From positions 1 to 64,000 of the forward strand of contig JAVXUO010002697.1 in the NCBI GenBank assembly GCA_033065855.1: DNA of 64,000 nt, written 5' to 3'. The notes beneath the pieces were generated by a model, which saw only the letters and a list, made by a program, of their open reading frames with translations, made no database searches and had not been told where the DNA came from. The DNA comes from Escallonia rubra. Its lineage: Eukaryota > Streptophyta > Magnoliopsida > Escalloniales > Escalloniaceae. Below, piece by piece: positions 1-10,830 of this stretch (position 1 is its first letter; the number at the start of each line of letters is the position of its first letter). Both the position numbers and the translations under genes were made by a program.

Positions 1-312
1 CATGTAGGAAATCAAAGATAAATAATTTACAAATCAAGATCTTTTGAAAATAATTTACAAATTGATATGACTTAATTTTTAAAACTATTTTACATTTATT
101 TATATTTTTTAGTGTTTCTTTTGTTATCATTAAGTTTTTTTGGAGGTGTCAATACTCAAAAGTAAGTCCCAATATGTTGATACATTGAGTACGTAAAGCT
201 TTAGAAGGTGTAGAATTGATTTCTACTCATATAAGGTAAACTAAAATTATGGCAACAACACCTGCGAAATTCTAATAATAAATCAAAGTTAAGAATCACA
301 GTGCATGTATAA
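1..312. repeat. AT-rich repeat unit, left part, split by CACTA-1
   Basis: No gene is visible. The first 30 bases recur almost unchanged at 10939. Joining this stretch to 10834-10938 across the CACTA insertion gives about 417 bp, close to the roughly 420-bp spacing of the next copy. This is one unit of an AT-rich tandem repeat interrupted by CACTA-1. The insertion junction can be compared with the uninterrupted copy near 11250, where GTGTAATTTTGATAAA is continuous. Confidence 0.6.
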
Positions 313-690
313 CACTACAAGAAAACAGACTTTTAGAGACGGGGAAATTCGTCGCTCAAAGCCCAAAATCCGTCGCTAAAGGAATTAGCGACGGATTCAC
401 CGTCGCTAAAAATCCCTCGTATAAAAGCCCGTCACTAATAGTTTAGCGACGGAATTTTTAAATCCGTCGCTAAATATGTGATTTTTACCGACGGATTTAT
501 TTTTCATTAGCGACGGAATATCCGTCGCTAATATATTTTTAAAATTTTAATTTATTTTCTTTTTTGTCCAATTAGCGACGGATTAAATCTTAACGACGGA
601 ATATTCCGTCGCTAAATATTTAATTGAAAGGAATATTTTAGCGACGGAATAAATCCGTCGCCAAAAGTCAATATTTTTTTTAAATTTTTT
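313..690. repeat. CACTA-1 left subterminal repeat region
   Basis: This holds about ten copies, in both orientations, of motifs like TTAGCGACGGA and CCGTCGCTAA after the terminal inverted repeat. In CACTA transposons such subterminal motifs bind the TNPA-type protein. The stretch from 690 to 926 has no recognisable motif except a 16-base G run at 881-896. Confidence 0.85.
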
Positions 691-880
691 TTTTATTTTT
701 CAATTACCTAAACCTGTACAGAAATACAATTCTCAACAACAACGCGCAATAAGCGAAATACAGAAAAAAAATATATAATCAATTATAAAAAATATTTATT
801 ATAAAAGAAACTAATACATGTACAAGCCGGGAACCGGAGATAGCCGGTTAGGAGAGGGGAGAAGAGTACAACCCGGGCGC

Positions 881-896
881 GGGGGGGGGGGGGGGG
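881..896. repeat. poly-G run (16 G)
   Basis: An uninterrupted run of G lies just downstream of the TNPA-type gene end. Its length may be unstable or affected by sequencing error. Confidence 0.9.
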
Positions 897-926
897 AAGC
901 TAGGAACGGGCACGGGAAGGGGCTCA

Positions 927-2519
927 TCAGGGGTTCCCGAGTCCCGGATCTGGATCCTGCTGATCCGGGGCCGGGGCGGCTGGTCCAGCAGTGCCCTGCT
1001 CCCTCATCATCCGGCACACCACTGTAGCAATGCGCTCGATATCCTCCTCGTCCAACTGAGGCCGAGGAGCCGGTGTCTGTGGAGGGGCAGCAGGGGGTGA
1101 GGACGCTCCTATCACGGCACGAGGAGTCGTGCTAGGCAGGCCGCGTATGCGGCCTTTCGGCCGATTCACGACCTCCGGCGTATCCAGCCATCGCTTCAAC
1201 CCCCCAGTACTCGCAGCCGTACTAGTGGACGCTGATGGCTGTCCGGACTGCTGCTCGGACCCCCTTAGCTGTTCATACGAGGCCTGCAAAAATAGTGGTT
1301 TAACGATATGTTATGGCATTAATTAACGAAACAGACATCGAGGATAGAAAGAAACAGATTAACTTAAATAAATTGACTCACATCGATCCGCCGGGCAATA
1401 TCTGAAATATAGTCGCCCGCCTGGTGCGTCTCGTCCTTGTCCTTCTTCCGCACGTGCGTCTGAGTATAGGTCAGAGCTATGACCTCATCCTCCTCTAGAT
1501 CCGGGTGCTCGACCGCGTTCATATGTCGGACGATGTCGTGTGGCACCGACCCCCCCGTGTGCGTCGGATCTCTGTTCTGTCTGTTCTCAGCCCCGCTCTT
1601 ACTCTTGGCGTCCCAACCTGGATCCGCAGCCCACCGATCTATCATCTCCCCCCATACACGGTGAGATATCCAATGTGGGGGATATTTCGTCATGTCCGTC
1701 ATCGGGGCACCCGCGGGCAGCGCCCTCTTCGCCCGGTCCCGTGCATCGTGGAGCCATCGGCGGTAATTCTTGCCGATGTAGGCAAAGAAAGCCTGCTGCC
1801 CCAGTCCCTGCTGCTCAGGCGTATCAAACGTGAACCCCTCCTGTAATGCATTCAATAACACAAATTAACAACATAAAACAAACTGTAATTTAACATTTAC
1901 TAACGCTGAAAAAAATACTTCACCGTACCAGCCACTCCTCCCATAGGGCCTCCCTCGCAGCGGCATCCCATTCCTTCCAGTACAGGCGTGGCTCGAAGAA
2001 TCGGCCCTTCACAAGAACGCCGATCTTCGTCCTCGCCATATTCTCCAGGATCCTGCCAAATAAGTAATTAAATTAATTAATACAGTTCAAATATAAATTA
2101 ACACCCAAAAATTTTAAACATAAGGCATGAGGTGATATTTTTAGTACTTACAGGCCCTCCTGCGTGAGCGTAACTCTCTGTTTACGCTGGGGGTCGATGC
2201 GTACCCCGCGTGTCGGACCACGGCCTCGTCGAGATCCTACAAAACACAGACATTAATACAGTTCAAATATAAGGCTAGCGAAAATGTAGGAAACACCGTT
2301 ATCAACTATACCTGAGGTAGAACCCACGGAAGATGGAGACGGCTGGGGCGACGGCGATGGCTGGGGCGACGGTGACGGCGACAGCTGGGGCTGGGCCCCC
2401 GATGGCTGTCCGCGATCACTCTGTGCCTCGTCATCAGTAGGCAATGACGAGGTGGGACTAACCGGGGAGGAAGCAGCTCGGCGTCCAGCCCGGCCACGAA
2501 TAGCCCGTATCCTATCCAT
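927..2519 (-). CDS. TNPA-like protein, plant Transposase_24 (Ptta/En/Spm) family
   Basis: I propose five exons: 2519-2312, 2236-2152, 2052-1929, 1840-1382 and 1283-927. Each junction has GT/AG ends, and the lengths total 1233 nt, giving a continuous 410-residue frame. The N-terminus has an Arg-rich stretch and a Ser-Pro repeat. The middle, with motifs such as FFAYIGKNYRRWLHDARD and WISHRVWGEMID, resembles the plant Ptta/En/Spm transposase family (Pfam Transposase_24) found beside TNPD in CACTA elements. The C-terminus has a short DEEDIERI helix and a Pro/Ala-rich tail. By family knowledge it would bind subterminal repeats and help TNPD; that is inference. An ATG four codons upstream (2531) is an alternative start. 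No stop or frameshift is visible in this model. Confidence 0.75.
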
Positions 2520-2594
2520 ATCTGACTTCATATAGATTATATACAAAGACATTAACACGTGAAAAACAATAATTTAGGCATAAATCATCATCGG

Positions 2595-2596
<2 letters not shown>

Positions 2597-2628
<32 letters not shown>
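2597..2628. repeat. (AT)n microsatellite
   Basis: A pure TA/AT dinucleotide run lies in the gap between the two CACTA-1 genes, between the 3' end of the TNPD gene and the 5' end of the TNPA-like gene. Confidence 0.95.
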
Positions 2629-2631
<3 letters not shown>

Positions 2632-2711
2632 CGGATGTGCAAAAACACATCAATAAACACCAAGTTCTAAAATGTTACTACATTTTTCCCGTGATGTTAC
2701 AACATTACAAG

Positions 2712-5700
2712 TCAATCATTTTCAGTTTGCGAATCATCTTCATCACTATCCTCGTCGCCCTCTTCTTCGTGGGACTCGTCGTCCTCTTCATCTTCTAATT
2801 CATCCTCTTCATCAGTAGACTCGGTCACATCATCTCCAACACTTTCAACATCTTCCGCGTCATCATCTACGACTTCTTCTCCCACAAGAAGTGTTGTTGG
2901 AAGAGGAAGATCGTCCTCCTCGTTGTTGACCTCAACAGGGAACAAGACACGTGGTTGGTCGGCTTGAAAGGAGTCTAGCTCACTGTCATATGTCACGGGC
3001 AATTTCTTGGACTTGATAGTTGTATACCAATGAGATTTGGGATTGGCGACGTCCTCCGCGTAAAAGACTTGTACAGCTTGACTAGCAAACACAAAGGGCT
3101 CGTCTGATGCAAGTCTTGACTTGACATTGACATCTACAATCCCTTGAGAGCTAACACGGATTCCTCTGCTGCATGTGACATCGAACCACGTACACTTGAA
3201 CATTACCAGGCGGTTTTGGGAACCCAGATATGTTAGCTCAACAATCTCATCTAACTCTCCGTAAAAATCCATGCAATTCTCGGCATAACAGTCGCCGTTG
3301 ACCAAGACTCCACTGTTTTGGGTTTGTTTTGTTCGGTCATCATCTTTTACGTTAAACCTAAACCCGTTGATGATATAGCCTCCGTAACAGGATGTTTGTT
3401 TGTTAGGGCCTTCGGCTAGTAATTTCAAGCAGGAGGCCACTGGTCTATCCATTGACTGAACCTATTGTAGATGACGGTAAAAATTAAGGATAAATCAGTA
3501 TACTAATTGGCCACAGAACTGTATATAACACATAATATAATTTCGTTAAATAATCTTACACGGATTTTGAACCACTGTACAAATTGTGATTTCCGATGAG
3601 ATTCAAGTCCAGCGGGATCAGTGATTAAAGATTCCGCATCGAACTCACTGCAAACCAATATGCATCTAACTCGCTTAACACACTTTCAATTATGTACAGC
3701 AATGTAAGTGAATTAAGACTTTAACTTACTCAACGAATGCCGAAACTTCATCGCAATTTAGAAGGGCATATATTGTTGCAGCACTGTACTCTTCATCTGT
3801 TAGCCATCGAGTATACGTTCGGCCGAACGGACTACCTGACTGCTTGAATATTGACAATTGCCCTTCCAAATTTGTGCTTGCTCCGGGATCATTTCGGCCT
3901 AGTTGATTTAACCTTGTACCAACATCCGAACCGAAATATTGACTACAAAAGTTTACAAGTTCTTCCATTACGTAAGCCTCCGCAATTGAGCCCTCAACCC
4001 GAGCCTTATTACGGACTTTTTTCTTTAAATGGAACATGAACCTAGAAGTTTAGGGAATCGAGTTAGGTGGAATATCAATGATAACAGATGTCGCATTAAG
4101 TGTAAACGAACAACTGTAACAATTTAAGGATTACCTCTCGAAGGGATACATCCACCGATATTGCACGGGTCCACCCATTTTAGCTTCATATGCCAAGTGA
4201 ACAGGCAGATGCTCCATTGAATCAAAGAACGAAGGTGGGAAGATTTTCTCCAGCTTGCAAATCGTCACCACAATGTTCTTCTCAAGCACTTCCATGTTAC
4301 TCACCCGGATCGTAGAAGAGCATATATCTCGAAAGAAATGAGATAATTCAGTCAAAGTCTCGCAAACAACCCGTGGCAACAGTCCCCGGAAGGCAATAGG
4401 AATGAATCTCTCCATGAATACGTGGCAGTCGTGACTCTTCATCCCTTGGAACTTGCATTCCGTTGCAACAACGAGATATGTTGGACGCAAACCCATCCGG
4501 AAGCTTCAAATTCTTAACCCACTGACAGACCTTCTCCACTTGTTTCTTGTCTAGACAGTAAGGTGCTTTCGGAAGTATGGTCCTCCCACTGACTGTCCGA
4601 GGATGCAATTCACGGCGTACACCCAACTGTTGTAGATCCCTTCTCGCTTTAAGGTGATCTTTCGATTTGCCCTTGAAATTCATCACTGTGTTGAACACAT
4701 TATCAAAAACGTTCTTCTCAATATGCATCACATCCATGTTGTTTCGGATAACGAGCGTCCTCCAGTAGGCTAACTCCCAGAAGATACAAAATTTTCTCCA
4801 GTTGTGCTCTTTCCCGAACCCTGCAATCTTCTGATCCGGCACACCCTTACCGTGTGGTATGTCAGTATCAAGTGCCTCCAGGTGTGAGAGTACTTCTTCA
4901 CCAGATGGGTAGTCCAGCGTGACAACCTCACGCTCGATTGTCCCGTCAAATTTATCCTTCTGCCTACGAAACTGATGGCCCGGTGGCAAAAGCTTACGGT
5001 GACATCCGAACCACGAGGCCTTTCCGCCGTGCTTTAACGTATGACCGGGGTTCACGCCCATACAAGCAGGGCATGCTAGCTTCCCATGTGTGCTCCAGCC
5101 ACACGTCATTCCCAATGCGGGGAAATCATGTATAGTCCACATCAAAGCAGCCCTCATCTGAAAATTTTGTTTAAGGGATGCATCATATGTTTCGACTCCA
5201 TGATTCCATAATTGTTTTAACTCATCAATCAACGGCCTTAAATACACATCTATGTCCTTACCGGGACTCTTCGGCCCCGGAATAAGCAACGACAAGAACA
5301 TATACGGCTTCTTCATGCACATGCCTGGTGGAAGGTTGTAAGGGACAATAATAACAGGCCAACAGGAGTAAGGCGTGGTAGACTGACCGAAAGGGTTGAA
5401 CCCATCGGTTGCCAGACCAAGTCTAACATTCCGAACTTCCTGAGCAAAGACTGGATGCCTGCGGTCAAACTCCTTCCACGCCTCTCCATCAGCTGGGTGT
5501 GTCAGCACATCGGCATCGTTGCTGCGAGTCTCACGGTGAGCCCTCATATGTTCAGCCGTACTGGAGGAGTAGTACATTCTCTGAAGCCGTGGTGTGACCG
5601 GGAAATATCGCAATATCTTCCATGCAATGTTTTTCTTCTTCCCTTTGTCCGGTTTGTACCTCGAATGATCACACACTGGACATAATGACAAATCCTTATT

Positions 5701-6363
5701 CTCTTTCCAGAATAATACACAATCGTTATTGCACGCATCTATCCGGTCGTAGCTCAACCCAAGTTTCCTCATCATCTTCTTCGCGTCATAGTACGACGGC
5801 GGTAGCTTTTCACTTTCGGGCAGTATTTCTTTGATGAAGGTAACAAACTCGTTAAAACCTTTCTCACTCAGCCCGTGGTCTGATTTCAACTGTAATAACC
5901 TACTAACCGCAGACAGCCGTGTGTGTTTCGGAGCTCCATCCCACAGCGGCTCTTCCGCAGCTCTCAACAACTCATAAAACTGTTGAGCCCCCTCGTTCGG
6001 CGGTTGTGGCATGTCATTACCCCAGTCAACATTAGCATGCCCAACATCCATAATCATATCTCGAAAATCATATCGTGCCTCCTCCCTAACTTCAGTTTGA
6101 CTAGCCAGGTTGGACGACAATACTATCGTTTCCCCGTGCTGCGTCCACCTTGTGTATCCACCCATAAAACCGTACCGACGAAGATGCCATTTTACTTCAA
6201 TTCTTTTTCTCCAGTGCAACAACTCACATCTACCGCACGGGCACCTTATCTTATCAAGGTCAACATGTGCAGGATGCGCATAAGCGAAGTCGAGAAATTC
6301 GTCAACGCGACACTCAAAATCTTCAGCATTCTTCCTTTTCATCCAACTTCGATCGACTGACAT
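2712..6363 (-). CDS. TNPD-type CACTA transposase (Transposase_21, DUF4218, DUF4216), frameshifted
   Basis: This is the catalytic transposase of CACTA-1, expected to act in the nucleus on the element ends. I read four exons: 6363-4135, 4041-3731, 3647-3560 and 3455-2712, all with GT/AG junctions and compatible phases. Exon 1 starts with a transposase-associated domain (residues about 6-75, with the Cys-rich CPCGRC). The Transposase_21 core follows, at about residues 320-435, with DGFNPFG, IIVPYNLPP and GWSTHGKLACPAC, then the VMHIEKNVFDN motif near residue 560. The end of exon 1 with exons 2-3 gives DUF4218, and exon 4 gives DUF4216 plus an acidic Glu/Asp tail. Between about 4460 and 4470 the frame must shift by one base to continue into the conserved KSHDCHVF segment. 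The gene is therefore broken unless the base call is wrong. The start ATG at 6363 directly precedes the conserved N-terminal domain. Confidence 0.85.
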
Positions 6364-7095
6364 GACGACTGAATTATCGTACTGTATACCACCTTCAATA
6401 ATGACCAGTGATTAAGCATTGCCGATGTAAATATCAATGCATGAATGTTACAACACGTCTACATATTTCCCCTCCACTCTTGAACAGGTAGTGGTCCTAT
6501 CCCATTCAGAAAAGCACATGTTTATAAAACAGTGAATAACTCATGCTTAGTCCGATGTCTGTGGAAAATTCGGCAGCACCTCCCCGCATTTCTCCAAGTA
6601 CACCACATCGATTAGGTGTTCTAACATTCATCTAACCTTGCTCAGGAAGGTTTGACGGATGTTAGAACACCAGATCTGTATGCACCCGGAGAAACACACG
6701 AGAACGTGTACCAAATATCCACGACATAGAACATAAAGCATGAGTCAAAATACTGTTTTATAAACAATTAGCTTTTCCAAACTGTCCAAACTGGACATCC
6801 AAAGGCTCATTACTTACTTTGTAATGAGTACCTTTGAACGGGAACTAAGGGTTTTTATGCATGCATGTGTTCAGAAATTGATAAGATATGCAAGAATCTT
6901 TCCAAAATATCAAAACTGCAGAATGATCGTTGCATATGTTATCAATTCCACATTAAATAGAACTCGTTGGCAACGAGTTGAACCATCTCGTTGCCAATGG
7001 ACTTCTCAAAACAACAATTAATATAAAGAAGGCAGGGTTTGTAAAGAACGAGTAATTGAACCATCTCTGGGCAACATGGAGTAATTATGGGATGT
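6364..7095. other. CACTA-1 upstream region of TNPD, no gene
   Basis: This lies between the TNPD start codon and the tandem array. Apart from the foldback at 6510-6776 I see no coding sequence. It is probably 5' untranslated sequence or intron of the minus-strand transcript. Confidence 0.5.
6510..6776. repeat. long imperfect foldback upstream of TNPD
   Basis: The left arm runs from AAAAGC at 6510 to 6639 and the right arm from 6647 to 6776, with a 7-base loop. The inner 25 bp (6615-6639 against 6647-6671) pair with three mismatches. The outer blocks also pair: GTTTATAAAACAGT with ACTGTTTTATAAAC, and CTCATGCTT with AAGCATGAG. An RNA from either strand would form a hairpin of about 130-bp arms with bulges. 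Confidence 0.75.
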
Positions 7096-8250
7096 ACAAG
7101 GGCTAATTAGGGCTAATTAGGCTTAATTGGGTTATGTTAGGGCTAATTAATGTTAATGAGGGCTAGTTTCGGATAATTATAGCTAATTAGGGTTGATTAT
7201 GACTAATTAGGGTTTAATTGTGCCGAGTAGTGATGATTAGTCCTAATTAGGGCTAATTAGGCTTAATTGGGTTATGTTAGGGCTAATTAATGTTAATGAG
7301 GGATAGTTTCGGATGATTATAGCTGACTAGGGTTGATTAGGACTAATTAGAGTTATGTAGTCCTAATTAGGGTTTAATTGTGCCGAGTAGTGATGATTAG
7401 TCGTAATTAGGGCTAATTAGGCTTAATTGGGTTATGTAAGGGCTAATTAATGTTAATGAGGGATAGTTTCGGATGATTATAGCTGACTAGGGTTGATTAG
7501 GACTAATTAGAGTTATGTAGTCCTAATTAGGGTTTAATTGTGCCGAATAGTGATGATTAGTCCTAATTAGGGCTAATTAGGCTTAATTGGGTTATGTTAG
7601 GGCTAATTAATGTTAATGAGGGCTAGTTTCGGATAATTATAGCTAATTAGGGTTAATTATGACTAATTAGGGTTTAATTGTGCCGAGTAGTGATGATTAG
7701 TCCTAATTAGGGCTAATTAGGCTTAATTGGGTTATGTTAGGGCTAATTAATGTTAATGAGGGCTAGTTTCGGATAATTATAGCTAATTAGGGTTGATTAT
7801 GACTAATTAGGGTTTAATTGTGCCGAGTAGTGATGATTAGTCCTAATTAGGGCTAATTAGGCTTAATTGGGTTATGTTAGAGCTAATTAATGTTAGTGAG
7901 GGCTAGTATCGAATAATTATAGCTAATTAGGGTTGATTAGGACTAATTAGGGTTATTTAGTCCTAATTAGGGTTTTGATGGTGCCGAGTAGTGTTGATTA
8001 GTCCTAACTAGCGCTAATTAGGCGTAATTGGGTTATGTTAGTGCAAATTATGACTAATTAGGCTAACTACAATCAATATGCGCATAATTGGGTTCATTTG
8101 GGCTAATTTGAGGTAATTACAGCTAATTTGAATTTTATCAGGTTCTTAGGGTTAATTAAAACTAATTAGGCTCGTTAGAGCTAATTATGGTTAATTGATT
8201 TACTAAAATATTGTTAATCAGGACTAATTAGGGCTAATTATAGCCAGCGC
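7096..8250. repeat. tandem array with alternating 140/160-bp units inside CACTA-1
   Basis: The marker GCTTAATTGG recurs at 7121, 7261, 7421, 7581, 7721 and 7861, and as a variant near 8022. The spacings are 140, 160, 160, 140, 140 and about 161 bp. The 160-bp form has one extra block around GAGTTATGTAGTCCTAATTAG. Units are themselves made of roughly 10-bp CTAATTAGGG-like modules. The array decays between 8050 and 8250. Confidence 0.9.
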
Positions 8251-8521
8251 TGGAGCCACGATTAGATTCCAGGGGGTGCATGCTAAAAATGTCGCATTAA
8301 CCTAACTAACCTAAATTTAATGCACATTCAACAACCTCAATTCCGACACCTCATATAGGGTGTCGATATGGTGTCCGATACGTTTCTGACACCTCCGGAC
8401 ACGTGTCTGATGCCCACCGACACGCACCTCCAGACACATCGGCATACGTTAATTTGTTTTTTAAATGTCGGACACTGTCGATCAGACGTGGTGTCCGTGT
8501 CTGCGCTAACTAACAGGTATC

Positions 8522-8670
8522 TCAATCCAATTGGGTCCCATCCTCCGTCAACAATCTCAATTCTCAATTCTCAAATGCTCAATGCAATAAAAATTAACAA
8601 AAATCACACATTCAATCCAATTGGGTCCCATCCTCCGTCAATAATCTCAATATCTCAAATGCTCAATGCA
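8522..8670. repeat. short direct duplication
   Basis: CAATCCAATTGGGTCCCATC and the following bases occur at about 8523 and again at about 8612, with the same AATGCTCAATGCA continuation. The following 150 bp repeat CCTAAAATCATCAAT-like modules. No gene is visible from 8250 to 8880. Confidence 0.75.
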
Positions 8671-8884
8671 CAATTAACAATCTAAAATCATCAATTAACA
8701 ACCTAAAATCATCAATTCATAATCGCAATTACTTCAAATGCACAGCTAATAACCTAAAATCATCGATCAATAATCACAATTATAAAACGCACAATTAACA
8801 ACCTAAAATTATCAAACAAATGAGCAATGTTCAAATTTTTTAAAAACTGTTCAAAATTCACATATCCGATGCGCTTGAATTATT

Positions 8885-9251
8885 TCAATTTAGGGTTCGA
8901 TTGTATTAGGGCATTCAATTTAGGGTTCAATTAGTTTCATTTAGGGTTCGGTTCGATTAGGGCATTCAATTTAGGGTTCAATTACTTCAATTTAGGTACA
9001 ATTAGGGGGTTCTATTGATTCAATTTAGGGTTCGGTTGATTTGAGGCATTAAATTTAGGATTCAATTAGTTCAATTTAGGGTTCAATTAGGGGGTTCTAT
9101 TGATTCAATTTAGGGTTCGGTTGATTTGAGGCATTCAATTTAGGGTTCAATTAGTTCAATTTAGGGTTCGGTTGGATTAGGGGGTTCAATTTTGGGTTCA
9201 ATTAGGGTTCGCTTAGATTGGGGCAATTAATTTAGGGTTCAATTAGTTCGA
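8885..9251. repeat. degenerate telomere-like minisatellite (TTTAGGGTTCAATTAG-type)
   Basis: AATTTAGGGTTCAATTAG and AATTTAGGGTTCGGTTGATT-like units repeat more than ten times with variable spacing. They run directly into a perfect heptamer array and share its TTTAGGGTT core. Confidence 0.8.
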
Positions 9252-9328
9252 TTTAGGGTTTAGGGTTTAGCGTTTAGGGTTTAGGGTTTAGGGTTTAGGG
9301 TTTAGGGTTTAGGGTGTAGGGTTTAGGG
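9252..9328 (+). repeat. interstitial TTTAGGG telomere-type repeat
   Basis: Eleven consecutive heptamers, nine of them exactly TTTAGGG (the others TTTAGCG and TGTAGGG). This is the Arabidopsis-type plant telomere repeat. It lies inside CACTA-1, far from both element ends, so it is not a chromosome end. Confidence 0.95.
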
Positions 9329-10250
9329 TTAAGACCACATTTTCTTTAACATCTACCAATTTATTTGTCATGGGAAAATTCGTAACTTCTAACTCTTGAA
9401 CACCTTCTAAGGGGCCATGAAGCTAATTTATGTGTTGGTGTTATCGTATTCCCCAAGCCTTTTTTTAAAACCAAAAGGTGAACCCTCCTCCAAGAGTCGA
9501 TCAACCCCGCCAAGCCAAGCAAAATGCTATAACTACTAAGATCAAAGTTGTAAAAAGGGATTAAATATTCAGTATTCGTGTGTCTGTGTATCTGTGTTTC
9601 CTAAGCTTCCTTCAGTTCCTAGATCATGCATGAAAGTGAGCTCTGTCAGCAACATACTGGCATTTGCAATGCTTAAAGCCAAGATGCAACTATACAAGTT
9701 GTATCTTGGCTGCTCAATACAAATCAGAAATGAAAACAATGGAACCCCATCTCTTCAGTCACTACCCTCAGAAACAATGGAACACCGTCACAAGAGAAAC
9801 TGTGGAGCAATTTATACTTTTCTAACTTCGGTTTTAAACTTGAACTTATATGTGACTACATCCATACTTAGGTACATACATATATGTAAGGAAACGCCCC
9901 CTGATGTATACCGATATTCAAAATTTACATATTTACCCAATATCAGCGAATAAATCTTAGAAACCTGTGTTTCAAATGACATGATATCTATAGGCCGATT
10001 ATGAATATCTATATGTGCGTCACAATTGCGAATATATTCACAAGATTGCGGTGAAAGCATTTGAAGTCAAATAAATATGATGAAGATATTGGTGTGAGCT
10101 TCTCATTATATACTGCATTTACCGGGTAACATAATATCAAACCATATGATTACCAAAAAAAAAATCAAACCATACGAGTTACGAGAATCTACAAACGGTA
10201 AAGAGATGATTCTGAATATCTAAAAGCCGATCATGAATATCTAAACTTAC
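9329..10250. other. CACTA-1 internal non-coding stretch
   Basis: No convincing coding sequence is visible. The only structure is a small hairpin at 9677-9711, with 15-bp arms AGCCAAGATGCAACT / AAGTTGTATCTTGGCT, one mismatch and a 4-base loop. It is probably intron or leader intron of the minus-strand transcript starting near 10480. Confidence 0.45.
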
Positions 10251-10480
10251 AGAAACTTGGGCTGATTTGAAGATGGGCGGCGCGGTTGTGGTGGCGGCGC
10301 AGCAGTGGTGGTGGCGCAGTGGTGGTGGCGTCGCAGCAGCGGTCCTTCGGTTTTGAAGATGGGCGGCAGTGGCGGCGTCGGAGGCGGTGGCAGGATATAT
10401 TCCGTCGGGGGCTAGGTTGCCGGGGATGGCGACGGAGGATAAATCGCCGGTGAGAGAGAGAGAGAGAGAGAGCAACGGGA
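10251..10480 (-). promoter_or_regulatory. putative non-coding leader exon of the CACTA-1 transcript
   Basis: Read on the minus strand, a CT-rich stretch with a (CT)n run at about 10453-10472 leads into GC-rich sequence. It ends at a good splice donor, GTAAGTTTAG, at 10250. The position just inside the right subterminal repeats matches where CACTA transcripts begin. The transcription start itself cannot be seen. Confidence 0.4.
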
Positions 10481-10509
10481 GAAAGAAAAGAAGAAGGGGA
10501 TCTGATCTA

Positions 10510-10830
10510 TTTAAGGCTTTTACCGACGGAAAATACCCGTCGGTAAAAGTCCGTCGGCAAAATCCTACTTTCACCGACGGCTCTTTTTACCGACGGAATT
10601 ATTCCGTTGTTAAATAGTTTTACCGACGGAGCACACCGGTCGGTAAAAGTTCGTCGGCAAAACCCGACTTTCACCGACGGTTGTTTTTACGGACGAAATT
10701 ATTCCGTCGGTAAATAGTTTTACCGACGGACGTTACCCGACGGGTGTATTCCGTCGCTGAAAAGACTTTTAGAGACGGAATTTTGTCCGTCGCTAAAAGT
10801 CCGTCGCTAATTCCCTCTTTTCTTGTAGTG
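10510..10830. repeat. CACTA-1 right subterminal repeat region and terminal inverted repeat
   Basis: Tandem and inverted TTTTACCGACGGA / TCCGTCGGTAAA motifs form overlapping palindromes. Nearest the end are GCGACGG-type motifs like those at the left end, then TTCTTGTAGTG. The inner motif (CCGACGG) differs by one base from the left-end motif (GCGACGG). Confidence 0.85.

Larger units (their letters stand above)
313..10830 (-). mobile_element. CACTA-1: 10.5-kb CACTA (En/Spm) DNA transposon with transposase genes
   Basis: The left end reads CACTACAAGAAAACAG and the right end is its inverted counterpart, finishing CTTTTCTTGTAGTG. Both are flanked by the 3-bp target duplication TAA (310-312 and 10831-10833), as expected for CACTA elements. 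Subterminal regions are dense in short GCGACGG or CCGACGG inverted repeats. Both internal genes, a TNPD-type transposase and a TNPA/Transposase_24-type protein, run on the minus strand, so the functional 5' end is at 10830. A paralogous uninterrupted site near 11250 supports the boundaries. The element is structurally nearly complete, but the TNPD frame is broken once, so it may be non-autonomous. Confidence 0.95.

Noticed and set aside
313-690. Regularly spaced short repeats that might suggest a CRISPR-like array
   Set aside because: The repeats occur in both orientations with irregular spacing, sit at a CACTA terminus, and the sequence is plant nuclear in character.
8337-8510. GTGTCCGACAC-like words resembling the hAT MITE at 46813-47156
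   Set aside because: Only the short word is shared. There are no matching terminal repeats or target duplication at 8337-8510, so homology is not supported.
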